Shown one piece after another: positions 52,548-61,293 of a stretch of DNA of 64,000 nucleotides. The stretch spans positions 421,186-485,185 of the forward strand of contig NZ_WKJJ01000003.1 in the NCBI RefSeq assembly GCF_009674485.1. Reading direction: 5' to 3'. This DNA comes from Pseudoduganella rivuli (GTDB taxonomy: Bacteria; Pseudomonadota; Gammaproteobacteria; Burkholderiales; Burkholderiaceae_D). The translations under genes and the position numbers were made by a program. How positions within the stretch are numbered: position 1 is the stretch's first letter; every line of letters starts with the position of its first letter. The notes under the pieces were generated by a model. It was not told the origin of the DNA and ran no database searches. It was given only the letters and a program-made list of their open reading frames with translations.

Positions 52548-52614
52548 ACGGGTCCAATTACAACGTTGTAAACGTTCGAACCGCGTCTGCAAGTGAAGGG
52601 CGTGGCCGCCCAGC

Positions 52615-52818
52615 TTACATAGGAACCTTTTTCAGCATTTCCAGGCCGACTTTACCGGCCGCGATTTCGCGCAGTGCAACAACGGTAGGTTTGTCCTTGG
52701 CGTCGACTTTCGGGGTGTGGCCTTGCAGCAGCTGGCGGGCGCGATAGGTCGCGGCCAGGGTCAGCTGGAAGCGGTTAGGTACGTTTTTCAGGCAATCTTC
52801 AATGGTGATACGGGCCAT
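52615..52818 (-). CDS. rpoZ: RNA polymerase omega subunit
   Basis: The 67-residue protein [33 protein letters not shown] followed by [20 protein letters not shown] is the omega subunit, of the short form found in betaproteobacteria. It assists assembly of RNA polymerase and, in E. coli, takes part in binding ppGpp, which fits its place between gmk and spoT. Confidence 0.97.
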   Translation of the reverse strand: MARITIEDCLKNVPNRFQLTLAATYRARQLLQGHTPKVDAKDKPTVVALREIAAGKVGLEMLKKVPM

Positions 52819-52865
52819 CTATTACTCCAATTCGGTGTCTTGATTACGGATGATGCTGGGACGGA

Positions 52866-53513
52866 TTATTCCGCGTGCTCCGCGTGGATGCCCAGCTGGG
52901 CGAAGAGCGATACGTTGCGTGCTGCTTGCTGCGAGAACCTGCAGCGGGCTGCCCGGACAATCGCATTCAACTCGGCCAGGGCGACGGGAAAGTCTTGGTT
53001 GATAATAACATACTCAAACTCGGGCGCGTGGGCGATTTCGCCGCCCGCGGCCAGCAGGCGCCGCGTGATCACGTGCGGTTCATCCTGGCCGCGCTTGTGC
53101 AAGCGTTCTTCCAGCGCCTGGATCGATGGCGGCAGGATGAAGATGCCGGCGGCCAGCGGGAATTGCTTCTTCACCTGGCGCGCGCCTTGCCAGTCGATTT
53201 CCAGCAGGATGTCGGTGCCGGTCTTCATCTGTTCTTCGACGAAAATGCGCGACGTGCCATAGTAATTGCCATGCACTTCGGCCCACTCGAGGAATTCGCC
53301 GGCCTGTGCGCGCGCGACGAAGTCTTCCGGCGTCGTGAAGAAATATTCGCGGCCATGTTCTTCGCCCGGACGGGGCTGGCGGGTCGTGGTCGAGATCGAC
53401 AGCTTGATGCCGGGTTCTTGCGCCAGCAGTGCGTTGACCAGCGTGGATTTGCCGGCGCCGGACGGCGCGGCCACCATGAACAGGCTGCCAGAGAATGCGT
53501 GAGGTAGGCTCAT
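52866..53513 (-). CDS. gmk: Guanylate kinase
   Basis: The 215-residue enzyme phosphorylates GMP to GDP using ATP. The P-loop is APSGAGKST (residues about 16-24). The GMP-binding region is [21 protein letters not shown], and the LID region is present ([13 protein letters not shown]). The start is ATG 53513 ([19 protein letters not shown]); a longer in-frame start at 53561 adds unconserved residues. It heads gmk-rpoZ-spoT. Confidence 0.96.
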   Translation of the reverse strand: MSLPHAFSGSLFMVAAPSGAGKSTLVNALLAQEPGIKLSISTTTRQPRPGEEHGREYFFTTPEDFVARAQAGEFLEWAEVHGNYYGTSRIFVEEQMKTGTDILLEIDWQGARQVKKQFPLAAGIFILPPSIQALEERLHKRGQDEPHVITRRLLAAGGEIAHAPEFEYVIINQDFPVALAELNAIVRAARCRFSQQAARNVSLFAQLGIHAEHAE

Positions 53514-53624
53514 GTTGTACTTTCTGTAACTGGCGGGCAGTACGCGATTACGGTTGCCCAAAGGCGTATTTTATCAAGGCTTGCCTTGGATCACCACTTT
53601 CGTGCGGATCCCGTATCTTTTTGC

Positions 53625-53653
53625 TTGAAACTGGACCGACTGGTCTATAGAAT
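53625..53653 (+). promoter_or_regulatory. Promoter and overlapping operator of tetR-hydrolase operon
   Basis: TTGAAA, 17 bases, TAGAAT is a plausible sigma-70 promoter. The predicted transcription start (about 53659-53661) coincides with the tetR ATG at 53661, and no ribosome-binding site exists, so the mRNA appears leaderless. The spacer contains GACC-GACT-GGTC, a palindrome (53634-53645) of the GACC/GGTC type seen at many TetR-family operators. It is well placed for autorepression. Confidence 0.6.
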
Positions 53654-53660
53654 TATCACC

Positions 53661-54260
53661 ATGACTTCCGCTACTGAAAAAACAACCCCGGCTGGCACCC
53701 GCGAACGCCTTGTGGGCGCCATGATCCGCACCTTGCAAACCCGTGGCTTGCACGGCGCGGGATTGAGCGACATCCTGGCGCTGGCGCAGGCGCCCAAGGG
53801 CGTGCTGTACCACCATTTCCCTGGCGGGAAGAGCGCGCTGGCCGTGGCGGCCATTGAAAGCACGGTGGACTGGTCATGCGAGTGGCTGGACAAATTGATG
53901 CTCACACATGGCAATCCGGCCGACGCGCTGCGCGCCTGGATCGTCCGCGCGGTGGGCGGCCTGGGTGACAGCGGCTTTGAACTGGGTTGCCCGCTGGCGG
54001 CCGTGGCGCTGGAATCGACGGCGGCCGACGTGGAGATCCGCGCGGCGCTGGCGAACGGTTTCGATGCGATCCGCCACCGCATTGCACAGGCGCTGGTGCG
54101 CGCCGGCCACGATGACATCCGCGCGCAGGGCCTGGCTGCGCTGATGGTGGCGGCGTATGAAGGGGGCTTGCTGCAGGCGCGCGTTGCCAACGACGTGGCG
54201 CCCATGATGCAGGCCACGGAAACCTTGCTGTCGCTGTTGAACCCGAAGGAGTCACCATGA
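53661..54260 (+). CDS. TetR/AcrR family repressor
   Basis: The 199-residue protein has the N-terminal helix-turn-helix (TRERLVGAMIRTLQTRGLHGAGLSDILALAQAPKGVLYHHFPGGKSALAVAAI, residues about 13-65) and a ligand domain resembling the LmrA/YxaF-like subgroup (GCPLAAVALESTAADVEIRAAL; AYEGGLLQARV). It overlaps the following hydrolase gene by 4 bases (ATGA). That coupling suggests it controls the hydrolase and itself through the palindrome upstream. The inducer is unknown. Confidence 0.88.
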   Translation: MTSATEKTTPAGTRERLVGAMIRTLQTRGLHGAGLSDILALAQAPKGVLYHHFPGGKSALAVAAIESTVDWSCEWLDKLMLTHGNPADALRAWIVRAVGGLGDSGFELGCPLAAVALESTAADVEIRAALANGFDAIRHRIAQALVRAGHDDIRAQGLAALMVAAYEGGLLQARVANDVAPMMQATETLLSLLNPKESP

Positions 54261-55153
54261 ATGCCACCATAGCGCAAGCGCTGACCATCCACGCCGCCGA
54301 CGGCTATCCGCTGGCCGCGCTGCGCTACCCGGCCCAGGGCCCGGAGCGGGCCCGCCTGATCGTGGCGGGCGCCACTGGCGTGCCGCAAGGCTTTTACCGC
54401 CGCTTTGCCGAATTTGCCGCCAGCCGCGGTTACACGGTGCTGACCTTTGATTACCGGGGCATCGCGCAATCGAAATCCGGCAAGCTGCGGGGTTTCCGCG
54501 CCAGCTTCCTGGACTGGGCGAAGCTGGACCTGGCGGCCGTGGTCGATACCGCCGCGGCGCAGGCATCGGCCGCGCCTTTATATATGGTGGGCCATTCGTT
54601 CGGCGGCCATGCGTTCGGCCTGTTGCCGAACCATGCGAAAGTCGACGGTCTCTACGTGTTCGGCACGGGCGCCGGCTGGCACGGCTGGATGCCGCCGCTG
54701 GAACGCATCCGCGTGAAATTCATGTGGCACGTGGCGGGGCCGCTGCTGGTGCGCTGGAAGGGATTCCTCGCATGGAAGCGGCTGGGCATGGGCGAGGATT
54801 TGCCGCTGGGCGTCTATACGCAGTGGAAGCGCTGGTGCCATTACCCCCATTACTTCTTCGACGATCCGGAAATGGGGCAGGTGGCGCGCGATTTCGCGGC
54901 AGTGCGGGCGCCCATCATGGCCGTCAATGCGGCCGACGATTTGTGGGCGCCGCCGGATTCGCGCGATGCCTTCATGGCCGGCTACCGCAATGCGCCGTGG
55001 AGTGGCATCGATGTCGATCCCCAGCAATCGGGCATCGGCGCCATCGGCCACATGGGCTACTTCCGGCCGCACGCGCAGGCGCTGTGGGGCCAGGCGCTGG
55101 CGTGGTTCGACGGCGTCGGCGGGCAGCGGCCGGCAACGAGGCCGGCACTGTAA
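54257..55153 (+). CDS. Alpha/beta hydrolase family protein
   Basis: The 298-residue protein has the fold's landmarks: an oxyanion/strand region (LIVAGATGVPQGFYRRFAEF) and YTVLTFDYRGIAQS. The nucleophile elbow is GHSFGG near residues 113-118, with Ser115 as the likely nucleophile. An Asp lies in NAADDLWAPP and a His in GAIGHMGYFRP, completing a plausible triad. The substrate cannot be predicted. It has no signal peptide. It is coupled to the TetR gene and is followed by a strong terminator. Confidence 0.85.
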   Translation: MNATIAQALTIHAADGYPLAALRYPAQGPERARLIVAGATGVPQGFYRRFAEFAASRGYTVLTFDYRGIAQSKSGKLRGFRASFLDWAKLDLAAVVDTAAAQASAAPLYMVGHSFGGHAFGLLPNHAKVDGLYVFGTGAGWHGWMPPLERIRVKFMWHVAGPLLVRWKGFLAWKRLGMGEDLPLGVYTQWKRWCHYPHYFFDDPEMGQVARDFAAVRAPIMAVNAADDLWAPPDSRDAFMAGYRNAPWSGIDVDPQQSGIGAIGHMGYFRPHAQALWGQALAWFDGVGGQRPATRPAL

Positions 55154-55170
55154 GCCAACCCCTGAAAGTA

Positions 55171-55208
55171 AAAAAAACCGGCAAGCCTAGCGGCTGCCGG
55201 TTTTTTTT
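55171..55208. terminator. Bidirectional terminator between hydrolase and NCS2 permease genes
   Basis: AAAAAAACCGGCA and TGCCGGTTTTTTTT pair around AGCCTAGCGGC. Both strands end in seven or more U residues, so it can serve the two convergent genes. Confidence 0.92.
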
Positions 55209-55220
55209 CCGGAGCGAAGC

Positions 55221-56606
55221 TTAGATTGCCCAGCCGCCGCCGTAGAAGATCGCCAGCGCGGCAGCGATGGCCACCGTGCCGGTGTTGAGCTTGCGGAACT
55301 CGCCGGAAATCACGCGGCCCACCACCAGGGTGCAGAAGCCCAGCATGATGCCGGTCACGATGTTGCAGGTCAGCAGGATGAACACGGCGCACACCAGGCC
55401 CGACAGGGCGTCGATCTTGTCATCCATGTGCATGCGGGACACGCTGCCCAGCATCAGCAGGCCGACGTACATCAGCGCTGGTGCGGTGGCGTAGGCAGGC
55501 ACCAGGCCGGCCAGTGGCGAGAAGAAGATCAGGCCCAGGAACGAGGCGCCAACCACGACAGCCGCCAGGCCGGTACGGGCGCCGGCGGCGGTACCCACGG
55601 TCGATTCGATGTAAGCCGCGGCAGGAGCGCCGCCGACCAGTGCCGAGAAGATCGACGAAATCGAGTCGGTGGTCAGCGCGCGGCCGCCATTGTGGATGTA
55701 GCCGTTTTCATTGATCTGGCCGGCTTCGCCTGCCACGGCGCGGATGGTGCCGGTGGCGTCGAACACGGCGGTCATGACCAGGGCCAGCACGGAAGGCAGC
55801 ACGGCCATCGACAGCGCACCCTGGATATCCATGGAGCCGATCAGCGATTTGCCGTCAGCGCCCAGGCTCGGCAGGGCGAACACGCCGGTGAATTTCACGG
55901 ACGGGTCGAATGCCAGGCCGGCGGCGGACAGGGCCACCACGACCAGCAGGATGCCGCCAGGTACTTTGCGGGTTTCCAGGCCGAAGATGGCGGCCAGGCC
56001 AACCAGGCTCATCAGCACAGGGAAGGCGGTGATATCGCCCAGCGCGACAGGCAAGCCTTCGTGCGGGTTCTTGATCACGAGGCCGACGCCGTTGGCGGCG
56101 ATCAGCAGCAGGAACAGGCCAATCCCCACGCCGGTGCCGTGCGCCACGCCTTGCGGCAGGTTTTGCAGGATCCACGAACGCACGCCGGTGACGGAAATCA
56201 GCGTGAAGACGATCCCCATCAGGGCCACCGCGCCCAGCGCCACTTGCGGCGACAGGCCTTTACCCAGCACCAGGCCGAATGCCATGAAGGCGGTCAGCGA
56301 AATGGCGCAGCCAACAGCGATTGGCAGGCGGGCCCAGAAGCCCATCAGCAGCGAACCAAATGCGGCCGTCAGGCAGACCGCGACGAACACGGCGCTGACG
56401 TCGAAGCCGGCTTTACCCAGCATGCCCGGAACCACGAACACGGAATACACCATGGCCAGGAAAGTGGTAATACCGGCAATGATTTCACGGCGTTGCGTAC
56501 TGCCACGCGCCGTAATCTTGAAGTAGTCGTCGATCTTGCTGACTTCTTTGGGCGCCGCTGGCGGCGTATCCTGGCTGACGACTGGCCGGAGTTGAGGTTG
56601 GCTCAT
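55221..56606 (-). CDS. NCS2 family purine permease (AzgA/PbuG-like)
   Basis: The 461-residue protein has 12-14 predicted membrane helices. It has the AzgA-subfamily signatures: [36 protein letters not shown] near residues 25-60, [43 protein letters not shown] and the central [16 protein letters not shown]. Members import adenine, guanine or hypoxanthine with protons. Which base is carried cannot be told from sequence alone. It has its own long leader upstream (see 56660-56834). Confidence 0.9.
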   Translation of the reverse strand: MSQPQLRPVVSQDTPPAAPKEVSKIDDYFKITARGSTQRREIIAGITTFLAMVYSVFVVPGMLGKAGFDVSAVFVAVCLTAAFGSLLMGFWARLPIAVGCAISLTAFMAFGLVLGKGLSPQVALGAVALMGIVFTLISVTGVRSWILQNLPQGVAHGTGVGIGLFLLLIAANGVGLVIKNPHEGLPVALGDITAFPVLMSLVGLAAIFGLETRKVPGGILLVVVALSAAGLAFDPSVKFTGVFALPSLGADGKSLIGSMDIQGALSMAVLPSVLALVMTAVFDATGTIRAVAGEAGQINENGYIHNGGRALTTDSISSIFSALVGGAPAAAYIESTVGTAAGARTGLAAVVVGASFLGLIFFSPLAGLVPAYATAPALMYVGLLMLGSVSRMHMDDKIDALSGLVCAVFILLTCNIVTGIMLGFCTLVVGRVISGEFRKLNTGTVAIAAALAIFYGGGWAI

Positions 56607-56659
56607 GTTGTGCTGCTCCTATCTATTCTCCGCTGATGCGGCCATTTACCCCGGCCGCC

Positions 56660-56834
56660 CCATGCGTGTCTGAGTTATGTTTTTGGGGGTGTTTATCGTT
56701 GCGCAGCACCCTGTGTTGGCTTGCTGACTTCTTGGGCGAGCGCCCAGTCGGTATAGGTAGAGTAGGGTTTTGACAGGGGGCGACCCACTACGCCACGGAA
56801 ATAGCTGCCATACGTCAAATCTTATGCATAGCAA
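56660..56834 (-). promoter_or_regulatory. Structured leader upstream of the purine permease
   Basis: Three hairpins can be drawn in series on the minus strand: GTAG-GGGT/ACCCTAC (56762-56791, one bulge), TGGGCG/CGCCCA (56733-56746) and GGGTG/CACCC (56687-56711). GC-rich sequence and AGGAG follow before the permease ATG. A leader of this length before a purine transporter suggests RNA-level control, but I do not recognise a known riboswitch class. Confidence 0.4.
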
Positions 56835-56945
56835 TTTACTACCAAGGTATGCATGGCTGGCGACGAGTGTGTGGAGCCCGGTTTACAGAGGGAAAACCGG
56901 ATTTTCAGCGCGGTGAGGCGGTGGCCATATTGCCCCGATTAAATT

Positions 56946-56967
56946 GCTGATTCGGCACGAAATCAGC
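56946..56967. other. Inverted repeat in the permease-nosR gap
   Basis: GCTGATT and AATCAGC form a perfect 7-bp inverted repeat with an 8-base spacer. It lies in an A/T-richer stretch (56880-57090) that otherwise shows no gene or recognisable site. It may be an operator or hairpin of the structure upstream of the permease. Confidence 0.35.
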
Positions 56968-57091
56968 GTGAAAAATGACGCGGTGTTGCATATTTTACCG
57001 TCGCGTCTGCATTGCTGCGTGATGATTGATGCATGGGTGTAATGACTTTTTGGTTCTATATGCGGCGGGAACATGATTTCTCGGCATATTT

Positions 57092-57241
57092 CACGCCGGC
57101 AGGAGTGATGCTGCTCTTGCCGAACCGCCCCTCGTCGCACTGCCGGGCGAAACCTGCCGGGTGGTGGCGACCCGCATGGCCGTGCACCGCGTGGAGCGCC
57201 TGCCGGTGGTGGCGGACGCCCAATCGCTGCGCCTGGCCGGC
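57092..57241 (+). pseudogene. Remnant of a ClC chloride channel CBS domain
   Basis: A plus-strand frame reads EPPLVALPGETCRVVATRMAVHRVERLPVVADAQSLRLAG (57122-57241). This matches the second CBS domain of betaproteobacterial ClC-type chloride channels (pattern ETCR-VATRMAVH-VERLPVV). It has no start, no rest of the channel and a stop codon at 57074-57076. The match ends ten bases before the stop codon of nosR on the other strand. It looks like what is left of a channel gene that was cut by insertion of the nosR-side DNA. Confidence 0.55.
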
Positions 57242-57250
57242 GCGGAACGG

Positions 57251-59425
57251 TCAGCGCAGGGCGGCATGTTCGACCTTGCGTTCCAGGCGCTTGCCTTTTT
57301 TTTCAAATAGCATGATCGGGACGCAGCGCTGCCTGTCGTGGTAGATGCCGACGCAATCGAGGCATTGGAAGCAGTTGTCGTAACGCACTGCCCCGTTCGA
57401 TTCAATGGCGTCATATTTGCACGCTGACGTGCAGCGCTGGCATGGCTGGCCACATTCCTTGCGGCGCGGGATCCAGTCGAAGCGGCGCAAGCGTCCGCCA
57501 AGCGACATTGCCGCGCCCAGGGGGCAGACAAAGCGGCAGAAAAACTTGTAATAGAAGGCGCCGGCCGCCAGCACCGCCAATGTATAGGCGAGGTATGGCC
57601 AGGTCCGCTCAAGGCCGAGCGTGAAGGCGGTCTTGAATGGTTCTATTTCGTTGAGCGTCTCCGCCTGGCTGGGAAGCAGCAGGGCTGCGCCGACCAGGAT
57701 CCCGAGCACCAGGTAGCGTGCCCATTCCATGCGCCGGGCAATGTGCAGCGGGATGCGCCAGCGTGGAATGCGCAAGCGCCGGGCCAGCAGGTCGACGAAT
57801 TCCTGTAGCGCGCCGAATGGACATAGCCATCCGCAAAAAGTGCCGCGGCCCCAGACGGCAAACGTGATCAAGGTGAACGCGATCAGCAGCAACGAAATCG
57901 GATCGCACCGATAGCTTGCCAGGCTGAGACCGGCGTGCAGTGTCTTGATCGCGCCGGTGAGCTGGATGACGGACAGTTGTCCTTGCGCGTACCAGCCGAT
58001 ATACACGAGCGTGAAGCCCAGGAATCCCAGGCGAAAACGGCGCAGCCTGCTTGCATCCAGCGCCACCCGGCGCGGCCTGGCGAGTACCATGGCAAGCAGC
58101 GCCAGTGCACAGCTCAGTACGGCCAGATCGATCCAGCGCGCCTTCCAGGCCAGCAGCCATTCCGGCGTCGGCTCGGGCGGATAGGCAAACAGGCTTGCGG
58201 GTGGCGCGTAGCGCAGCATGACCTCCCTGGAAACCAGGGTCGGCATGACGCTGCCTTTGGCGCGCGTGATCTTCAAGTGCAGTGTCAGCGGACGGCCCGG
58301 ATCCATGCCGGACGTGGCATTGACGCCGAACAGGCGCGAGGCGTTCAGGCGCGGCGGAGCGGAGGCGACGGCCGGTTCATAATCCTGGTCCCGCAATTCA
58401 AGAAACGTGCCGCCCTGGCTCATGGCCAGCCGCGGGACTGGTGCGCCGGGAGTGAAGTCGTCGGTGATGATGGGATAGCGGCCGGCCGAGGCGATCCACC
58501 ACAGGTGATGCTGGTTGAAGTTGCGCTTCATGACTGCCTGGTATTGCGCGTTGCCCAGGATGGCGCGGCCGATCGTCGGGGCGTTCAGGTAGGCGATATA
58601 CAGGTCGGCGAACGCTTCGTCCGGATGGGTCCGGGCTCGCTCGTCCACGTCGGCGCCTTCGGTGCCGGCGAAGATGTGCTCGACCTGCGCATTGCTGATG
58701 CGCAGGTGGCCGACCATGCCGTTCTTGAGCATATCGTCAAAACTGACCGCGTCATAGACGTCGGGCCGGACTTGCGCCGCGCGTCCGGTTTCGTTGCGCG
58801 CGGCGAAGCCGAGCTTGGCGCGCGCAACCTTGCCGGCGGCATCGAGCACCGACTGGTTGATGATGCGAACCGAGGTGGTCGCCTTCGATATTCCATCGAG
58901 CATCGCCACGCCGTCATGGTTCCTGGGCTGTCCCGTTCGATTGCTGGTCGGGCCGGTTGAAATCAGGAAGGGCTGGCGGATGTTACGCCCGGCATACTGC
59001 GCGATAAACTCGCGCAACAGGGAATCGCCTTTGCCGCCCAGATCGCGGAATGTGAAGACGGGTTCGCGTTGCTTGAGCAGTTCAACCCCGATAAAGTTTC
59101 CTTTGCGATCAATCGATACCAGGAAATTCATCGGCGAGCCTTCGAAGCCGGGCAGGGGCGCGAGGTCGATGGATTCGAATACATAGGCCACCGGACCTGC
59201 ATGCTGCTCCAGCGCACTGGTGATGGGCCAGGCGGGGAGGTCGGCGAGTTTGTCCTGTACTTGATACGGGTGGCTGAAACGGCGTTCGATGTCGGCCTTG
59301 GTGAGGTCGCCGGCCCATGTCAAATTGCCGGCCAGCAGAAGCAAGACCGACATCCCTATGGCAAGACGGAAATGCGGATGGGGCCGCAGCGTTCGTTGAA
59401 CGTGTGCCAGGATGGTTTGCCACAT
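57251..59425 (-). CDS. nosR: NosR/NirI-like membrane flavo-iron-sulfur protein
   Basis: The 724-residue protein has a signal/anchor segment (about 20-37). A periplasmic FMN-binding domain follows with the flavinylation motif DGISKATTSV near residues 177-186 (Thr of SxATT). About five to six membrane helices come next, with two CxxxCP motifs (CGWLCPFGALQEF, CRFVCPLGA). The C-terminal two-cluster ferredoxin part has CGQPCQRCTSACKYD and CFQCLDCVGIYHDRQRC. NosR moves electrons to nitrous oxide reductase in denitrifiers; NosR-like proteins also occur without NosZ. No nosZ, nosD or nosL is in the window, so its partner is unknown. I start at ATG 59425 with GGAG 6 bases upstream. apbE lies immediately upstream. 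Confidence 0.8.
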   Translation of the reverse strand: MWQTILAHVQRTLRPHPHFRLAIGMSVLLLLAGNLTWAGDLTKADIERRFSHPYQVQDKLADLPAWPITSALEQHAGPVAYVFESIDLAPLPGFEGSPMNFLVSIDRKGNFIGVELLKQREPVFTFRDLGGKGDSLLREFIAQYAGRNIRQPFLISTGPTSNRTGQPRNHDGVAMLDGISKATTSVRIINQSVLDAAGKVARAKLGFAARNETGRAAQVRPDVYDAVSFDDMLKNGMVGHLRISNAQVEHIFAGTEGADVDERARTHPDEAFADLYIAYLNAPTIGRAILGNAQYQAVMKRNFNQHHLWWIASAGRYPIITDDFTPGAPVPRLAMSQGGTFLELRDQDYEPAVASAPPRLNASRLFGVNATSGMDPGRPLTLHLKITRAKGSVMPTLVSREVMLRYAPPASLFAYPPEPTPEWLLAWKARWIDLAVLSCALALLAMVLARPRRVALDASRLRRFRLGFLGFTLVYIGWYAQGQLSVIQLTGAIKTLHAGLSLASYRCDPISLLLIAFTLITFAVWGRGTFCGWLCPFGALQEFVDLLARRLRIPRWRIPLHIARRMEWARYLVLGILVGAALLLPSQAETLNEIEPFKTAFTLGLERTWPYLAYTLAVLAAGAFYYKFFCRFVCPLGAAMSLGGRLRRFDWIPRRKECGQPCQRCTSACKYDAIESNGAVRYDNCFQCLDCVGIYHDRQRCVPIMLFEKKGKRLERKVEHAALR

Positions 59426-59472
59426 GAGATTCTCCATGGATGACTGCTGCGGGATGCGTACGTGAGGGCCGC

Positions 59473-60507
59473 CTAGGTCCGAAGCGCGGGCAAATTGGGC
59501 GTTGTCCAGATCTTTCCTGTTTTCCCGACCAGCAATACATCGACATCGGCGAGTTCGGCGGCCAGCGCCATTGCCTTGTCCGGTCCCAGGACCATTAGCG
59601 CCGTTGACAAGCCATCGGCCTGCCAGCCTGTGGGGGCTACCACGGTGACGCTGGCCAGTTCAAGGGGAGAATGCCCCGTGTCCGGATCGAAGATGTGGTG
59701 GTTGACGAAGTCGGGGGTAAACATGGTTTCGTAATCTCCCGAGGTGGCCACGCTGCGCCCATCCAATCGCAAGGTGCCGGCACAGGCATCGGCATGCCGT
59801 GGGTCTTGCACGCCCAGCAGCCATGGATGGCCAGGCGCCCGCGCGCCGTTTGACATGTATTCTCCGGTATCGAGTAGCGCGTGTTCCACGCCGCGTGCCT
59901 TGAGCGCCGCCAGCGCCAGGTCGACGGCATAGCCTTGCGCGATGCCATTGAGGGTGATGGCCATGCCGGCTTTCCGAAAGCTGAGCTGACGCGGACCGGC
60001 CAGCAGATGCTTCCAGTTGACCAATTGCCTGGCCATGGCGATTTCCTGGTCCGAGGGCAGGGTATGGTTCGCGGCGGAACGGCTGAATGCCGACCACAGG
60101 GGTTGAACCGTGATATCAAACGCGCCATTGGTCAGCGTGGAGATGGTTTGCGCCCGCCGCAGCACCTCCAGCAAATGCGGATCGGGATCGCGAAGGCGCC
60201 CATCCCGGTTCAGGCGAAATACCTGGCTGGTTTCGCTATGGATGCTCATCAAGGCGTCCACTTTCCTTGCCGCGCCGAACGCATCTTCGATCGCCAATTC
60301 GGCCTGGCGCTGGTCTTTATGCCGCACCCTGGCCGTGATGGTGGTGCCAAATGCCGTGTCGGTCGCGCTGTAGAGCCTGGCGCCCGACGGGTCGGCCGCG
60401 CCGCGCAATGGCGAACCGGACGCCACGTTCGCATGCCGGTATGCGAGGCCGGCCAAGCCTCCCACGGTCGTGCCGATACAGGCGGAAATGAAGGTTCGAC
60501 GTCGCAT
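59473..60507 (-). CDS. apbE: FAD:protein FMN transferase
   Basis: The 344-residue exported ApbE has a Tat/Sec-like N-terminus (MRRRTFISACIGTTVGGLAG). Family motifs are FGTTITARV, SIHSETSQVFRLN, TNGAFDITVQPLW, ITLNGIAQGYAVDLALAAL, ALLDTGEYMS and the C-terminal SVTVVAPTGWQADGLSTALMVLG. It attaches FMN from FAD to Thr in exported proteins, and its target is very likely the SKATT site of the adjacent NosR-like protein. AAGGGGAG precedes the ATG by 5 bases. It is the first gene of apbE-nosR and diverges from the cupin gene. Confidence 0.9.
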   Translation of the reverse strand: MRRRTFISACIGTTVGGLAGLAYRHANVASGSPLRGAADPSGARLYSATDTAFGTTITARVRHKDQRQAELAIEDAFGAARKVDALMSIHSETSQVFRLNRDGRLRDPDPHLLEVLRRAQTISTLTNGAFDITVQPLWSAFSRSAANHTLPSDQEIAMARQLVNWKHLLAGPRQLSFRKAGMAITLNGIAQGYAVDLALAALKARGVEHALLDTGEYMSNGARAPGHPWLLGVQDPRHADACAGTLRLDGRSVATSGDYETMFTPDFVNHHIFDPDTGHSPLELASVTVVAPTGWQADGLSTALMVLGPDKAMALAAELADVDVLLVGKTGKIWTTPNLPALRT

Positions 60508-60639
60508 AGCCACTCCCCTTGAATGTGAGGGCGCCACGCGGAGCCGCCGGTTCCAGCGGCTTGCCGGTCTTGCCCATTCGAAAAGTGGATTTTATGGCCG
60601 CGCCAGTCGCCCTGAAAACGGACGATTGCCTGCAAAGGG

Positions 60640-60657
60640 CGGGGAAATTTGCCCGAC
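60640..60657. promoter_or_regulatory. Candidate operator copy 1 (CGGGGAAATTTGCCCGAC)
   Basis: An imperfect inverted repeat, GGG-AAATTT-CCC, lies between the divergent apbE and cupin genes. It shares CGGGxAxxTTkCCCGrC with the sites at 60684-60701 and 63384-63400. It is 46 bases centre-to-centre from copy 2. Confidence 0.5.
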
Positions 60658-60683
60658 CGCCGGCAAGTTCGCGGCACGCGGGG

Positions 60684-60701
60684 GCCGGGCAAAATTCCCG
60701 G
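60684..60701. promoter_or_regulatory. Candidate operator copy 2
   Basis: On the minus strand it reads CCGGGAATTTTGCCCGGC. This is almost the same as the site upstream of the kinase gene (CGGGAATTTTTCCCGAC). It sits in the same 285-base apbE/cupin control region as copy 1. No clear -35/-10 pair was identified there. Confidence 0.5.
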
Positions 60702-60792
60702 CCGATGGCGGGCAAGGCGCCCTGGGAAAACAGCGGTGCGACGGGTTTAATGTTGATGGCGATTCGCCAGTGACCCGATAACCAGGAGACGT

Positions 60793-61245
60793 ATGACTAT
60801 CTATCAATTCGACCCCAGTGCCATCCAGTGGACCCGTTTTGGCGAGTTTGAACCTGCTTTTCACTACAGCATTCTTCATGTGGATGAAAAAAGCCGCATC
60901 GTCGACGCCGTGTTCAAGCTGCCGGCCAATCAACGCATTGTCCTGCACGTTCATCACGCACTGAATCACACCTTTGTAATCCAGGGAGAGCACCGGCTGT
61001 ATGAAACCGACGGCGCCCTGCGTGAAATCCGGCGCGCGGGCAGGTACACGGTGTCGCCGGCGAGCGAACGCCCGCACCGGGAAGGCGGCGGAGAACAGGA
61101 GGCCATCGTCCTGTTCAGCATCCGGCCCGGTACGGACGAACTGATCTACGAACTGCTCGATGACGCGGGCGATCCGGTCGGAACGATCACCTTCCAGACG
61201 CTGGTAGAGCTTTACCAGGCGCAACTGGCAGGCCGGCCGGAGTGA
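60793..61245 (+). CDS. Cupin-domain protein
   Basis: The 150-residue single-domain cupin has a metal-site region LHVHHALNHTFVIQGEHRLYE (His52, His54, His55, His59, Glu66, His67) and a second strand set with TVSPASERPHREGGG (His95). It resembles ChrR-like or dioxygenase-like cupins; enzymatic and sensory roles are both possible. AGGAG lies 3-4 bases before the ATG. It is divergent from apbE with two copies of the module's palindrome between them, suggesting joint control. Confidence 0.75.
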   Translation: MTIYQFDPSAIQWTRFGEFEPAFHYSILHVDEKSRIVDAVFKLPANQRIVLHVHHALNHTFVIQGEHRLYETDGALREIRRAGRYTVSPASERPHREGGGEQEAIVLFSIRPGTDELIYELLDDAGDPVGTITFQTLVELYQAQLAGRPE

Positions 61246-61293
61246 TATGTGGGGGCCCGGCCTGAAGGCCCTGCACCCATCTTATTGAAGGCC

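Noticed and set aside
57251..60507. A complete denitrification (nos) cluster
   Set aside because: Only NosR-like and ApbE proteins are present; nosZ, nosD, nosF, nosY and nosL are absent from the window.
61246..61293. Terminator between the cupin and response-regulator genes
   Set aside because: Only short GGCC-type repeats are present without a convincing stem and U-tract.
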